Of a stretch of DNA of 64,000 nucleotides, positions 42,420-52,065 are shown piece by piece. The DNA is taken from assembly GCA_964482435.1 (NCBI GenBank), contig CAYZXL010000020.1, forward strand, positions 6,427 to 70,426. Reading direction: 5' to 3'. A model generated the notes under the pieces. The model was not told the origin of the DNA, ran no database searches, and worked only from the letters and a program-made list of their open reading frames with translations. Numbering within the stretch: the stretch's first letter is position 1; each line of letters opens with the position of its first letter. Both the position numbers and the translations under genes were made by a program. The DNA is from CAYZXL01 sp964482435. GTDB lineage: Bacteria > Auribacterota > JABMQX01.

Positions 42420-44594
42420 TCAAGCCTGCTTGAGAGCGACGGCGCGGATGGGCATGCGACGGATGCGGATGCCGGTTGCCTGGAAGACAGCATTCGCGAT
42501 GGCTGGGGCAATGGCAATAATAGGCGTTTCGCCACCGCCCGCCGAGGGAAGATCGGGCCGGTTGAGGAGATGAATATCGAGCTCGGGGACGTCCGCGAAC
42601 CGGGGCACCCGGTATTTCGCAAAGGTCGCATTGAGGACCTTGCCGTTCTCAAACTGAATCTCTTCCGTCAAGGCGCCGCCCAGGCCCATGACGATACACC
42701 CTTCCACTTGCGAACGCAGGTTGTCCGGATTCTGGATGGCTCCGCATTCAAAGACCTCGCAGACGCGGCGCACGTCAATTCTACCACCTTTGCGGTCCAG
42801 TCTTACCTCGACACATGCCGCGACGTAGGAGCCCTTTTCAGTGCCGCAGGCCAATCCCACACCCACGTCAGGGTGGCTCTTCTCCTTGCGCTCGCTGAAG
42901 TCAAACCGTTTCGCGGCGGTCTCGAGGACGGCTCGCAGGCGTGGGTCCTTGATATGAGCGAGCCGAAATGCAAGCGGGTCGGCGCCGGCCGCTGCGGCAA
43001 GTTCGTCCATGAAGGACTCGCGGGCGAAGTTGTTGGCCGTGGCAGCAAGGCAGCGGTACGAACCCTGGCGAAGCGGCGGATCGGAACCTACGAATTGGGT
43101 TCTTTTGTTCGGTACTTCGTAGGGCGACGCAATCGCCGCCCCTCCGGAATTGATGTTGGTGAAATCCCAGGAGACGAGGGAGCCGTTCCCGTCCAGCTCT
43201 CCCTGTATCTCAATCACTGCTGCTGGCCGGAAATATGCCCAGACAAACTCTTCCTCCCGCGACCACCTCAATGACACTGGACGCCCGGCAGCCTTAGCCA
43301 ATCGAGCAGCCTCCACGGCCACCTCACCCGTATGCTTGCCGCCAAATCCGCCGCCCATATCCGGCATGATGACGCGAACCTTCGCCGAGTCAATGCCGAA
43401 AGCCTGCGCCAGTTGCGAATGCACGCCGAAGGGCGCCTGAGAGCCAGTCCATACCGTCACTTTGCCGTCGTTCCACTCGGCGACAGCGGCTCTGGGTTCC
43501 ATGGGGACATGCTGAATGTAGGGCGCTTCGTAAACGGCGCGGAGGACTTTGCCTGTTCGTTCACCTTCATCTTTAACGGAGCCGCTCGTCTCGCCGCGTG
43601 AGCCGCGTCTGCCTCCTCCGGCCGGCTGGGCATGTTCTTTCAAATAGGAGAAGAGTTCTTTACTCGACGGGTGGGGGGCTGTTTTCCAGGACGCCGTTCT
43701 GGCAATGGCTCTTAATGCCTGGGCTGCACGAAACGACGTTGGGGCAGCGCATCCGACAAAGTCGCCTTCACGCACTACCACCACGCCGTCCATGGATTTC
43801 GCCTCGGCAAGGTCAACCTCCGTGAGCGTCGCGCCGTAAGAGGGCGGGCGGAGAATCTTTCCGTAGAGCATGTTGGGCCGGACAATGTCGGACGGGAATC
43901 GGTGCGCTCCGGTGACAAGGTCTCGCCGGTTCGGTCTGGGGACAGAAGTCCCAAGCACCTGCCATTCGCTTACCGGGGTGACCTGCACGTCGGGAGGGAT
44001 ATTCTTCTCGAAGGCTTTCGCAATGTCTTCTGCTCTGGCAAGCTCTGCGTAGCTCATCGTCCGCCCTGTTGCGGCGTGAGCCACGGCGCCCTCCCGCACC
44101 TTCACCTCGCTGCGATTCACCTTCCAGCGTTGACACGCCATGTCAGTCAAGAGCTCTCGCGCGGCTGCGGCCGCCCTTCGGACGACCGGCACGGTCGAAG
44201 GCGTTGTCCGGCTGCCGGCGGTTACCCCATCATCGGGAACCAGTGCCGTGTCGCCCATCACCAACTGGATTTGGTTTACCGGGACCCGCAATTCCTCCGC
44301 CGCTGCCTGAGTGAGTTGCGCGCGGGAGCCCTGCCCTATCTCCACCTTGCCAGTCATGATGGTAATCCTGCCGTCCTGGTCAATGTGAACTCTCGCCGCA
44401 ACAGTGCCCGACCCTCGGCCCCCAGTCCCACCACGCTCACCAAAGGAAACGCCGTCCGTAGCAGTGATGAGAAGACCTGCGCCGAGGAGTTGCAGGAAGC
44501 CGCGTCGGCTCACTTGAGACGTCGGGCGCTGCTCATCATCCAAATCGTAACACTCTGATTCGAGCATCTCGTTTGAAGGGGTGTGCTTAATCAT
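42420..44594 (-). CDS. Molybdopterin-binding subunit, IorB/CoxL-type hydroxylase (copy 2)
   Basis: 724 aa. ATG at 44594 with GGAGGTG upstream. Tat motif SRRGFLQLLG at 29-38. TGKVEIGQGSRAQLTQAAAEEL, MPDMGGGFGGKHTG, RQGSYRCLAATANNF and the catalytic Glu689 in SAGGGETPIIAIAP match the family. It carries a variable Gly/Arg-rich insert (PAGGGRRGSRGETSGSVKDEG). Only moderately similar to copy 1, so the pair is old or acquired separately. Its ATG overlaps the stop of the [2Fe-2S] gene by four bases. Substrate unknown; no dedicated XdhC of its own, so the XdhC at 34 kb could serve both. Confidence 0.9.
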   Translation of the reverse strand: MIKHTPSNEMLESECYDLDDEQRPTSQVSRRGFLQLLGAGLLITATDGVSFGERGGTGGRGSGTVAARVHIDQDGRITIMTGKVEIGQGSRAQLTQAAAEELRVPVNQIQLVMGDTALVPDDGVTAGSRTTPSTVPVVRRAAAAARELLTDMACQRWKVNRSEVKVREGAVAHAATGRTMSYAELARAEDIAKAFEKNIPPDVQVTPVSEWQVLGTSVPRPNRRDLVTGAHRFPSDIVRPNMLYGKILRPPSYGATLTEVDLAEAKSMDGVVVVREGDFVGCAAPTSFRAAQALRAIARTASWKTAPHPSSKELFSYLKEHAQPAGGGRRGSRGETSGSVKDEGERTGKVLRAVYEAPYIQHVPMEPRAAVAEWNDGKVTVWTGSQAPFGVHSQLAQAFGIDSAKVRVIMPDMGGGFGGKHTGEVAVEAARLAKAAGRPVSLRWSREEEFVWAYFRPAAVIEIQGELDGNGSLVSWDFTNINSGGAAIASPYEVPNKRTQFVGSDPPLRQGSYRCLAATANNFARESFMDELAAAAGADPLAFRLAHIKDPRLRAVLETAAKRFDFSERKEKSHPDVGVGLACGTEKGSYVAACVEVRLDRKGGRIDVRRVCEVFECGAIQNPDNLRSQVEGCIVMGLGGALTEEIQFENGKVLNATFAKYRVPRFADVPELDIHLLNRPDLPSAGGGETPIIAIAPAIANAVFQATGIRIRRMPIRAVALKQA

Positions 44595-45073
44595 CGAGTT
44601 TTCACCTCCGAAGCTTGCCGGGCGGCGCGGTGAATCGCAGTCAGGATTTTCGGATAACCGCAGCACCGGCAGAGATTGCCGTTCATCCCGCTCACAATCT
44701 CCTCATCGGTGGAATGCGGGTTTTTCTCCAAAAGCGACGCCGCGGTCATAATCATGCCCGGCGTGCAGTAGCCGCATTGAACGGCATCCTCCGCGAGGAA
44801 TGCTTCCTGAAGGGGGTGCAGGGAATCGCCCTTCGCAAGTCCCTCGATTGTGGTGATTGCTTTCTCATCTGCCTCGCCTACCGGGGTGATGCAAGACAAA
44901 GTTAGCCTTCCGTCCATCAACACCGTACAGGCGCCGCAGAGTCCCTCGCCACAGCCATACTTGGTCCCCGTCAAGTGAAGGTCTTCCCTCAAGACATCGA
45001 GAAGAGGCCGTTCCGGGTCGGTGGTCACGGTTCTTTTCTCGCCATTGACAGTCAGAGTTATCGCAACGTCCAT
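44591..45073 (-). CDS. [2Fe-2S] subunit of molybdo-hydroxylase, IorA/CoxS-type (copy 2)
   Basis: 160 aa. ATG at 45073 with GGAGG six bases upstream; an in-frame extension to 45145 is rejected. Cys41, 46, 49, 61 (YGCGEGLCGACT ... C) and Cys100, 103, 135, 137 (QCGYCTPGMIM, NLCRCCGYPKI) have the same spacing as in copy 1. An extra Cys follows in NLCRCCG. Co-translated with the Mo subunit downstream. Confidence 0.93.
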   Translation of the reverse strand: MDVAITLTVNGEKRTVTTDPERPLLDVLREDLHLTGTKYGCGEGLCGACTVLMDGRLTLSCITPVGEADEKAITTIEGLAKGDSLHPLQEAFLAEDAVQCGYCTPGMIMTAASLLEKNPHSTDEEIVSGMNGNLCRCCGYPKILTAIHRAARQASEVKTR

Positions 45074-45210
45074 AGCTTGCCTCCATAAACGCGGCTTTCC
45101 TCGGCTAACCGCGAGCAATAGCTTGTCCGCCTTTCTGCGCGCCATTATAATTCATTGTGTTGGTTCAAGACAGTTTTTCCGCCGAATCATCCAGTAAAGG
45201 GCATACCACA

Positions 45211-46848
45211 ATGAAAGTCAGGATCAGCATTGTTCTCGTCTGCTTGATGAGTTTCGCCCAAGCCACATCGGCCATGGAAGCGCCGGAAAGCCCGCGGATT
45301 GAGAAGGTCGAGATTCAGCCCAACGGAGCTATTCACGTGAACGGGAAGCCCTTCTTTCCCATCATGGCATGGCTTCAAAACCCCGAGAACTTCGCCACCG
45401 TCAGGTCCTGCGGAATGAACACGGTCGCTGGTTACTGGGGAAAATCCGGGGGCACCCGAGACGTAAAGGAGTATCTCGACCTTGCGGAGAAGGAGGGTCT
45501 CTACGGCGTGATGCCTTTCGACGAGCGCCTGAAAGGGCACAGGGCCCTCCTCGGCTACATCCACGACGACGAGCCGGACTTGCCGCGCGCCATCAGCGAC
45601 GCGGTCATCGAACCAGCGAAGAACCTGAGGATCAATCGGCAGACTCCGTTGTGGAGGCTCGTTGATGGCGACACGTCCAGTTGGTCAGTGTTGGACCCGC
45701 TCGAGGGCGCTTCCGTGACGGTGAAGTTGAAGAAACCTGTGACTGTGGAAAGCCTTGCTCTCTGGCTTACAATTTCGGAAGGTTTGGCAGTCGCGCGTGA
45801 GATCGCTCTCGAAGGCGATGGTAAGAGGATTCTCACGGCAAAGCTCGCTGCGAAGAGGGGCCGGCAGAAGCTCGATCTTCCCAAGCCTGTCACTTTCAAA
45901 GAGCTCACGCTGAGAGTCATCTCGATAGAACCGGGCGAGCAGGCCTGGGGCTCAGTTGCTGAAATTGAGGGGTTTGACCGGGAAGGGAAAAACGTGCTGC
46001 TTTCGCCGCCGCGCACGATGCCGCGGCTTAGCCCGGCCCACGCTCTCCGTCAATATCAAGCGATAAAAAGCGCCGACCCGTCGCGTCCGGTGTTCATGAC
46101 CCTCACCGGATACTTCCACCCATTTTTCGGCAAGTACAGCGAGCGGGAGCGCGAGATGTATCCGGAATACGTCAAGGCGACGGACGTTGTCGGGTTCGAC
46201 ATCTATCCCATCTACGGCTGGAACAAGCCGGAGTGGATACACCTGGTTCACGAGGGGACCGAGCTTCTCGTCGAAATGTCTCCGGGCAAGCCCGTCTATG
46301 CCTGGATCGAGACCAGCAAAGGCAGCCAATGGACTGGCGAGCTGTCGGGGCAGAAAGACGTTACCCCCGCGCACATTCGCGCCGAAGTCTGGATGGCCAT
46401 TTGCCGGGGGGCAACAGCAATCGGTTATTTCACCCACGTATGGAAGCCAGCATACCGCCAGTTTGGTGTGCCAGAGGCCAACCGCGAAGCTCTCGCCCGG
46501 TTCAACGCGCAGTTGACTCGTCTGGCGCCAGCCATTCTCGGAGAGAAGCCCGACCAGGCGGTTTCTATACGAGGCGAAAACGGGGTCAAGCTTGATGCAC
46601 TCGCCAAGAAGCTCGACAGAGACCTGTACATCTTCGCGGTCAACTATGACGAAAGGCTGCGGAAGACGCGAGCAATAGTAACTGTCAGTGGCTTGTCAGC
46701 GGGGACCGAGGTCATTGTGGTGGATGAGGAGCGCACCATCACCTCCAGCGAAGGTTTTTTTGCCGACACGTTTGAACCTCTTGCCGTGCACATTTACCGC
46801 ACGGGCAGCTCCGGCGCCTCGGTTTCAGATAGAGTGGAGCCGCAGTAA
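45211..46848 (+). CDS. Exported TIM-barrel glycosidase-like protein with F5/8-type domain
   Basis: 545 aa. Signal peptide 1-21 (ISIVLVCLMSFAQATSA). Residues 25-130 (NGAIHVNGKPFFPIMAWLQNP, NTVAGYWGK, YGVMPFDERLKG, LLGYIHDDEPD) form the first half of a (beta/alpha)8 barrel of the GH2/GH42-like clan. About 145-275 is an inserted discoidin-like domain (LWRLVDGDTSSWSVLDP, VTVESLALWLTIS, LTLRVISIEPGEQAWGSVAEIEGF). The barrel resumes with DVVGFDIYPIYGW, PVYAWIETSKG and RAEVWMAICRGATAIGYFTH. Probably a secreted glycoside hydrolase. Domain insertion in the barrel is unusual. Starts a co-directional group of three. Confidence 0.75.
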   Translation: MKVRISIVLVCLMSFAQATSAMEAPESPRIEKVEIQPNGAIHVNGKPFFPIMAWLQNPENFATVRSCGMNTVAGYWGKSGGTRDVKEYLDLAEKEGLYGVMPFDERLKGHRALLGYIHDDEPDLPRAISDAVIEPAKNLRINRQTPLWRLVDGDTSSWSVLDPLEGASVTVKLKKPVTVESLALWLTISEGLAVAREIALEGDGKRILTAKLAAKRGRQKLDLPKPVTFKELTLRVISIEPGEQAWGSVAEIEGFDREGKNVLLSPPRTMPRLSPAHALRQYQAIKSADPSRPVFMTLTGYFHPFFGKYSEREREMYPEYVKATDVVGFDIYPIYGWNKPEWIHLVHEGTELLVEMSPGKPVYAWIETSKGSQWTGELSGQKDVTPAHIRAEVWMAICRGATAIGYFTHVWKPAYRQFGVPEANREALARFNAQLTRLAPAILGEKPDQAVSIRGENGVKLDALAKKLDRDLYIFAVNYDERLRKTRAIVTVSGLSAGTEVIVVDEERTITSSEGFFADTFEPLAVHIYRTGSSGASVSDRVEPQ

Positions 46849-46863
46849 ACACAGGACTACATC

Positions 46864-49149
46864 ATGGACATGCGTAGTTGGATGGCATTCTCATTGGGCG
46901 CGACGCTGGTTCTCGCCCCCAGCACAGGACCGGCAGAGACAAAAACGCCGGAACTGAAGAAAGTCCAGCGTGGTGCCCTTGATCCACGCGGTGAAATTCA
47001 TGTGCCGATCGGCATCTGCAACACCGTTGACACCCTCAAGACGTTCGTCGAGCCGGAGGGATGTTTCTCTCCGGGAGTCGGAAGCTACGGCGTCTATTTC
47101 TGGCTGTTCGATCCCGGAACCGGGAAGCTCACCGCGCCCACCATGGACGGAGTTGCAGTCGAGTACGGGCTTACCGAAGAAGGATATTTGATTCCGTGGT
47201 CGGCCTGGGATGCCGGTCAAATTGCGGTGAAGACAGAAGTCTGCGAAGTCCGGCGGAATTCGGCGGGAGGTGAGATATTCGTAGTCGGTGCTCGCGCGCA
47301 CCTGACGAATGAGGGAAGCGATTCGCGGAACGTATCGCTCTGTGTCGCTCTCAGGCCGCTTGGGCCGGCCGGATGGCCGGTGAAGGAGCTGGCCGTGGGA
47401 ACCCTCGGCGATACGCTGCTGGTGGAAGGCCACGCCGCGATCGTGGCAAAGGAAAAGCCGTCCGCCGGTGGGGTTCTGCCGACAGACACCATCGGCGAGC
47501 TCGCCCTCGGAGGGAAGATGCCCCAGCAAAAATCGGCGGCCTCGGAAGATGGTAGCTGCTCGGGTGCTTTGCGATTCGACCTGACCATTCCCCCGGGCGA
47601 GACAAAGACGTTCAGCTTCGTCTGCCCGGTCCTGCCGGGACGCCGTGCCGTCGGGCACAAATGGGACCGCGTCAATCCGTGGTTTCAGCTCGACCTCGCC
47701 AAACCGAATCCGACCGAAGGCGGTTTTCTCCAACCGGAGCCGGGTCTCGGCTATTACCGCGAGCTTTCCGTGGACCAACTTTTCAACGAGGCAAGAACCT
47801 GTTGGAAGGAGCTTGTGGGGCCATTGCGGGTAAAGGTGCCCGACAGGCGCTGGGAAGAATCGCGGGTCGCAATCATTGGCCACATGGCTATGTGTCTCAA
47901 CGAGGGGGCGCCGGACCCGGCCGTCGTGAACCTCAACGTTTTCACCCGCGACGCAGCTTACATGGCGAATTTCCTTCAGAAGTCCGGCCATCTTGACCTT
48001 GCTGCTCAGTATATTGACTACCTTCTATCGCACCCGTTCAGCGGCCGCGTTCAGCCCGAGGCGGACAATCCCGGACAGATTCTCTGGATTGCCAGCGAGC
48101 AGTGGCGCTTCGCGCGGGATAAGGCGTGGCTCGAGCGCGTCTATCCGTGCGTGAGGAAGCTGGTCTCGCTGGTCGAGTACTATCGCACGACGCCGGGACC
48201 CCACTGGGTCGGCGATGACACGCTCGACTTTGGTGACGCCCTATCTGCCGACAAACGGAAGGAACTCAAGCCCGGGGCATGCGACGGCTACCATCCCGAA
48301 TACACGGATGCGTTTGATGTCGCTGGCCTTAGGGGCGCGGCAATGCTTGCCCGCGCGATTGGCAGCGAGGATGATGAGAGGAAGTGGGGCAAACTCGCCG
48401 ACCTATTTTTCGAGCAATACGACCGTCGCTTCGGCGACCGCCTCGCCAGAGATTATGGGAGTTACTCAGTGCTATGGCCCTGCCGCCTTTATCCAATCGG
48501 CGAGGGAAAGGCATACGAGCAACTCAAGAGCATCGGAATGAAGAAGACTGCCGAGTGGCGCTACTTCCCGCTTGCCACCGCGCATCAGGGCCTCCTGGCA
48601 GGCAACCGCATCGCGGGGTACGGCACAGTCCAATCGCATCTGGATGAAAAACAAGTGCAAGGATGGTACGCCTTCGACGAAGGGGGACCAAGCGGCGTCG
48701 GAGGCTGGATGCACCTGCTTACTACATGGAGCTGGTCGTATCCAAAGCCCAATTGGGCGCCAGTTTCGGCGGCGACCATGCCTCACGGCTGGGTGCTCGC
48801 GGAGCTCTGGCTGCTGATGCGAGACTGCCTGCTCTTTGAGGACGGGGACCGCCTGATTCTCCTCGGCGGCGTCGCGCCGGCGTGGTTCACGTCAAAAGAA
48901 GGGATGGCCATCGAGGGGCTGCCGACGCATTTCGGACCGTGCACGTTCCGGTACACAGCAGAGAACAGTGGCGCCGTTCTCGCGGTGTCCGGGCCAGCCG
49001 CGCCACCGGGAGGATTTGTCCTGCGCCTCCCGAAGGCCATGGCGGCAACAGTGACGGTTCGCGGCGAGACGCTGGATCGGACCGCGGAAGGGGATGTGCT
49101 TCTTCCGCCTGACACGAAGCGGGCGGAGATCGCGTTCTCGCAAGAGTAA
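46864..49149 (+). CDS. Exported six-hairpin glycosidase-like protein
   Basis: 761 aa; signal peptide 1-24 (WMAFSLGATLVLAPSTGPA). N-terminal beta-sandwich to about residue 290 (PGETKTFSFVCPVLPG), then an (alpha/alpha)6 barrel: TRDAAYMANFLQKSGHLDLAAQYI, ILWIASEQWRFARDKAWLERVYP, WVGDDTLDFGDAL, AFDVAGLRGAAMLARAIGSEDD, GGWMHLLTTWSWSYP. Candidate acid residues are the Asp of TRDAAY and the DD/E of the 455-470 region. The layout is that of GH63/GH78-type enzymes (rhamnosidase or glucosidase). Start 15 bases after the previous gene, so same operon. Confidence 0.75.
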   Translation: MDMRSWMAFSLGATLVLAPSTGPAETKTPELKKVQRGALDPRGEIHVPIGICNTVDTLKTFVEPEGCFSPGVGSYGVYFWLFDPGTGKLTAPTMDGVAVEYGLTEEGYLIPWSAWDAGQIAVKTEVCEVRRNSAGGEIFVVGARAHLTNEGSDSRNVSLCVALRPLGPAGWPVKELAVGTLGDTLLVEGHAAIVAKEKPSAGGVLPTDTIGELALGGKMPQQKSAASEDGSCSGALRFDLTIPPGETKTFSFVCPVLPGRRAVGHKWDRVNPWFQLDLAKPNPTEGGFLQPEPGLGYYRELSVDQLFNEARTCWKELVGPLRVKVPDRRWEESRVAIIGHMAMCLNEGAPDPAVVNLNVFTRDAAYMANFLQKSGHLDLAAQYIDYLLSHPFSGRVQPEADNPGQILWIASEQWRFARDKAWLERVYPCVRKLVSLVEYYRTTPGPHWVGDDTLDFGDALSADKRKELKPGACDGYHPEYTDAFDVAGLRGAAMLARAIGSEDDERKWGKLADLFFEQYDRRFGDRLARDYGSYSVLWPCRLYPIGEGKAYEQLKSIGMKKTAEWRYFPLATAHQGLLAGNRIAGYGTVQSHLDEKQVQGWYAFDEGGPSGVGGWMHLLTTWSWSYPKPNWAPVSAATMPHGWVLAELWLLMRDCLLFEDGDRLILLGGVAPAWFTSKEGMAIEGLPTHFGPCTFRYTAENSGAVLAVSGPAAPPGGFVLRLPKAMAATVTVRGETLDRTAEGDVLLPPDTKRAEIAFSQE

Positions 49150-49334
49150 GACCGTGAAACCGCGATGGTGTTGAGCGTCATGGTGATCGCGGTCTTCCGG
49201 CAGAGTGCTCCAGATTTCAGATCAGACTGGAGGGAGGCTCAAAACACCCGGTTTTCTTTCGGCATAAACCGAGGAAGCCGGATAGAGTGCTCTATTCCTT
49301 CACAACAACCATCGTGAGTCAGAAGGGTACACCG

Positions 49335-50789
49335 ATGAAACCAACTTTTTCGGCACTTGTCCCGTGCTTGGTCCTTCTCTTTCTTGAGACGGCGTTGAGC
49401 GAACCGAGCGACCTCTTCGTGGTTCGTCCCGCCGACACGGGCGAGGCTCTGGTGAATCCCGGGATGGGCTGGACGTTTCACTACTACAGCAACATCCTCA
49501 GGAACTACGGGAGCAAGCTCACGCCGTCGGACACGCTTGACGACTTTCCCGGTCTTTCAACCATCTACCTGCGGCTTCCGTGGGCATTCGTAGAGCCCAG
49601 GGAAGGACAATTTGACTGGTCTGTCGTGGACACGCCAAGTCAGCGATGGATTGATAAAGGGAAGCGCGTCGCCTTCCGATTCACCTGCACGGAATCCTGG
49701 ATGCGATACGCCACTCCCAAGTGGGTGCAGGAAGCCGGGGCCAAGGGATACAATTTCACGCCCGGTCGCCTCGACGAGAATGGCCCCTTCTGGGAGCCGG
49801 ATTATGGCGATCCGGTCTTTCTTGACAAGCTCGACCATTTCCTCGCGGCAGCTGCCGGGCGCTACGACGGAAATCCGCACGTTGACTTCATTGACGTTGG
49901 CTCTTTTGGCGTCTGGGGAGAAGGGCACACGTTTCACAGCACGAAACTGAACTATCCCACGGAGGTGCTGCGGCGGCACCTTGACCTCCACGCCAAACAC
50001 TTCAAGAAGACACTGCTGGCGGTCAACGATGATTTCGTTTTCTGCGGCGTCGGCGGAGAACAGGGCGTTGCCGAGCGGGAGCCCGGTAGAGAAGCCATCC
50101 GCTACGCCCTCGAGAAAGGCATGACCCTCCGCGACGACAGCATTCTCGTGCAGCCGCCCCCGAGACAGTATTTCCACGCCGACATTGCCCAGTGGTTTTG
50201 GCCAAAACTTCCGGTAATCCTCGAGTGCGAGCACTACGGTGGCTCGCGTGACCGTGGGGCCTGGGGGGATGGTTCGTGGTATCTTCGGGCGGTCGAGGAA
50301 TATCACGCCAGCTATGTCTCGATCCATTGGTGGCCCCGAGAGTTCCTGGCGGAACAGCGGGATTTGGTTGACCGAATCAACCGACGGCTCGGGTATCGGC
50401 TCCAGCTCAAAGAAATCGCCTGGCCGGCACACATTGTGAGGACCGAACGCTTGACCGTTTCTTCGACCTGGGCGAATGCTGGCGTCGCGCCGTGTTACCG
50501 TGGTGGATACGTGGCAGTCACTCTCAAGGATGACAAGGGCGGCATCGTGGCGACGTTCGTGGATGAAGGGTTTAACGTGGCGAGTCTCCAGGTCGGGCCA
50601 CCCGGAGAAGCCCCCATCAAGGCTCGCGATGCTAATTTCGGATTCGCCCCGAACGTGCCGACGGGAAAATTCGACGTATATGTCTCCGTCGGCGACCGGG
50701 TCGGAACGCCCGAGATTGCCCTTCCGCTGGAATCTCATGACGGCCAGCGGCGCTACAGACTGGGCCGAATCGAAGTGCTGTGGGAATGA
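49335..50789 (+). CDS. Exported DUF4832-type glycoside-hydrolase-like protein
   Basis: 484 aa. ATG at 49335 with AGAAGGG seven bases upstream. Signal peptide 1-21. LVNPGMGWTFHYYSN, TIYLRLPWAFVEPREGQFDW (the barrel entry typical of GH42/DUF4832), KRVAFRFTCTES, HVDFIDVGSFGVWGEGHT (candidate Glu acid/base), PVILECEHYGG (candidate Glu nucleophile), then a C-terminal beta-sandwich (LTVSSTWANAGVAPCYRGGYV). Consistent with a secreted beta-galactosidase-like fold. It shares direction with the two preceding glycosidase-like genes. Confidence 0.8.
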   Translation: MKPTFSALVPCLVLLFLETALSEPSDLFVVRPADTGEALVNPGMGWTFHYYSNILRNYGSKLTPSDTLDDFPGLSTIYLRLPWAFVEPREGQFDWSVVDTPSQRWIDKGKRVAFRFTCTESWMRYATPKWVQEAGAKGYNFTPGRLDENGPFWEPDYGDPVFLDKLDHFLAAAAGRYDGNPHVDFIDVGSFGVWGEGHTFHSTKLNYPTEVLRRHLDLHAKHFKKTLLAVNDDFVFCGVGGEQGVAEREPGREAIRYALEKGMTLRDDSILVQPPPRQYFHADIAQWFWPKLPVILECEHYGGSRDRGAWGDGSWYLRAVEEYHASYVSIHWWPREFLAEQRDLVDRINRRLGYRLQLKEIAWPAHIVRTERLTVSSTWANAGVAPCYRGGYVAVTLKDDKGGIVATFVDEGFNVASLQVGPPGEAPIKARDANFGFAPNVPTGKFDVYVSVGDRVGTPEIALPLESHDGQRRYRLGRIEVLWE

Positions 50790-51161
50790 ACCATCGAGAG
50801 AAGACGTTGAGCATATTCGCCGACAGCGGCGCCTGAGCGCCGCTCGCTCCGACACCAGCCCTGAGGAATAAAGGATTCCTCGCACCTTTCGACAGCCGTT
50901 TGAGGCAAGGAGAGAGGGACGAACAGCGGTCGGGTAGGCAAGAGTAGCTCGCGCGGAAGGAGAAATTCTCCGCACGGTAACACTTCAGTCATGGATGGCA
51001 GGAGCAGCTCGAAAGGCCTTAACGCCCTTGCTGTCACGATTACTCAGCCACACCCGCAGACGCGCGCACCTTGACACGCATCAACCGTTTGGGTAGATTG
51101 CGGACCGACAGGGCGGTTGTACTCGGGGTTACAGGTCGTTCTGCGAAAGGACGCGCCACGC
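50790..51161. other. Intergenic stretch with two hairpins
   Basis: AGCGGCGC-CTGA-GCGCCGCT at 50825-50844 and GAGGAAT-aaagg-ATTCCTC at 50863-50881 follow the glycosidase group and may mark its 3' end, although no U-tract follows. No gene seen in the remainder. Confidence 0.4.
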
Positions 51162-52022
51162 ATGCTTCTTGGAGCGCACATGTCAATAGCGGGCGGGGTT
51201 TTCAACGCCCCCGTTCGCGGGAAGAGCATTGGCTGCGATACGATTCAGATTTTCGTGAAGAACGCCAACCAGTGGGTCGGCAAGCCCATCTCCGACGAGG
51301 AAGCTGAGAAGTTTCAGGAGTCAAAAAGGGAGACGGGCATAGACCCAATCTTTTCGCACAACTCCTATCTGATCAATTTGGCTTCGCCGGACGATGCGCT
51401 TTACGAGAAATCCATAGATGCTATGCTCGATGAACTTGAGCGGTCGGAGAAGTTGGGGCTGCCATTCATCGTGATGCATCCGGGGGCGCACGTCGGGAGC
51501 GGGGAGGAAACGGGGCTGAAAAGGATTGCTGCGGCAATCAACACGCTTTTTCAGAAGACGAAGGGCTACGGGGTGAAAATCGCCTTAGAGACAACGGCGG
51601 GGCAGAAGAGCAATTTAGGATACAACTTCGAGCAACTGGCGGCTCTGATCATGGCGGTCAAGGATAAGAAGAGAGTTTGCGTTTGCTACGACACCTGTCA
51701 CACTTTCGCCGCCGGGTACGATCTGCGGACGAAGAGCGCTTACGAGGCAACGTTTGCGGAATTTGACAAGGTCGTGGGCCTTGAGCAGGTTTGCGCCTTC
51801 CATCTGAACGATTCGGTGGACGAACTCGGCTCGAGAATAGACCGCCACGCGCACATCGGCCAGGGCCATATAGGGCTTGAGGGGTTCCGCTTCCTGATGA
51901 ACGACGACAGGTTTGCGAGCGTCCCCATGGTTCTTGAGACGCCAAAGGGGCCGGAGATGGCGGAGGACGTGATGAATTTGAAAGTCCTGCGAGACCTCAT
52001 CGGCAAAAGGAAAAGGAAATGA
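51162..52022 (+). CDS. nfo: Endonuclease IV (AP endonuclease)
   Basis: 286 aa, normal length. MLLGAHMSIAGGVFNA, TIQIFVKNANQWVGK, HNSYLINLASPDD, MHPGAHVGSGEETGLKRI, ALETTAGQKSNLGYNFEQL, VCYDTCHTFAAGYDL, FHLNDSVDELGSRIDRHAHIGQG and VLETPKGPE hold the nine zinc ligands of the Nfo TIM barrel. Cuts DNA 5' to abasic sites. The ATG at 51162 is chosen because the family starts GAHMS; the frame is open to 51117. Confidence 0.96.
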   Translation: MLLGAHMSIAGGVFNAPVRGKSIGCDTIQIFVKNANQWVGKPISDEEAEKFQESKRETGIDPIFSHNSYLINLASPDDALYEKSIDAMLDELERSEKLGLPFIVMHPGAHVGSGEETGLKRIAAAINTLFQKTKGYGVKIALETTAGQKSNLGYNFEQLAALIMAVKDKKRVCVCYDTCHTFAAGYDLRTKSAYEATFAEFDKVVGLEQVCAFHLNDSVDELGSRIDRHAHIGQGHIGLEGFRFLMNDDRFASVPMVLETPKGPEMAEDVMNLKVLRDLIGKRKRK

Positions 52023-52065
52023 CGCCGCCTCGTCTCCAAAGCGCACGCCGCGGCCTGCCCGCCAA

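Noticed and set aside
49557..50975. 472-codon minus-strand open frame
   Set aside because: Antisense to the DUF4832 gene, which has a signal peptide and family motifs.
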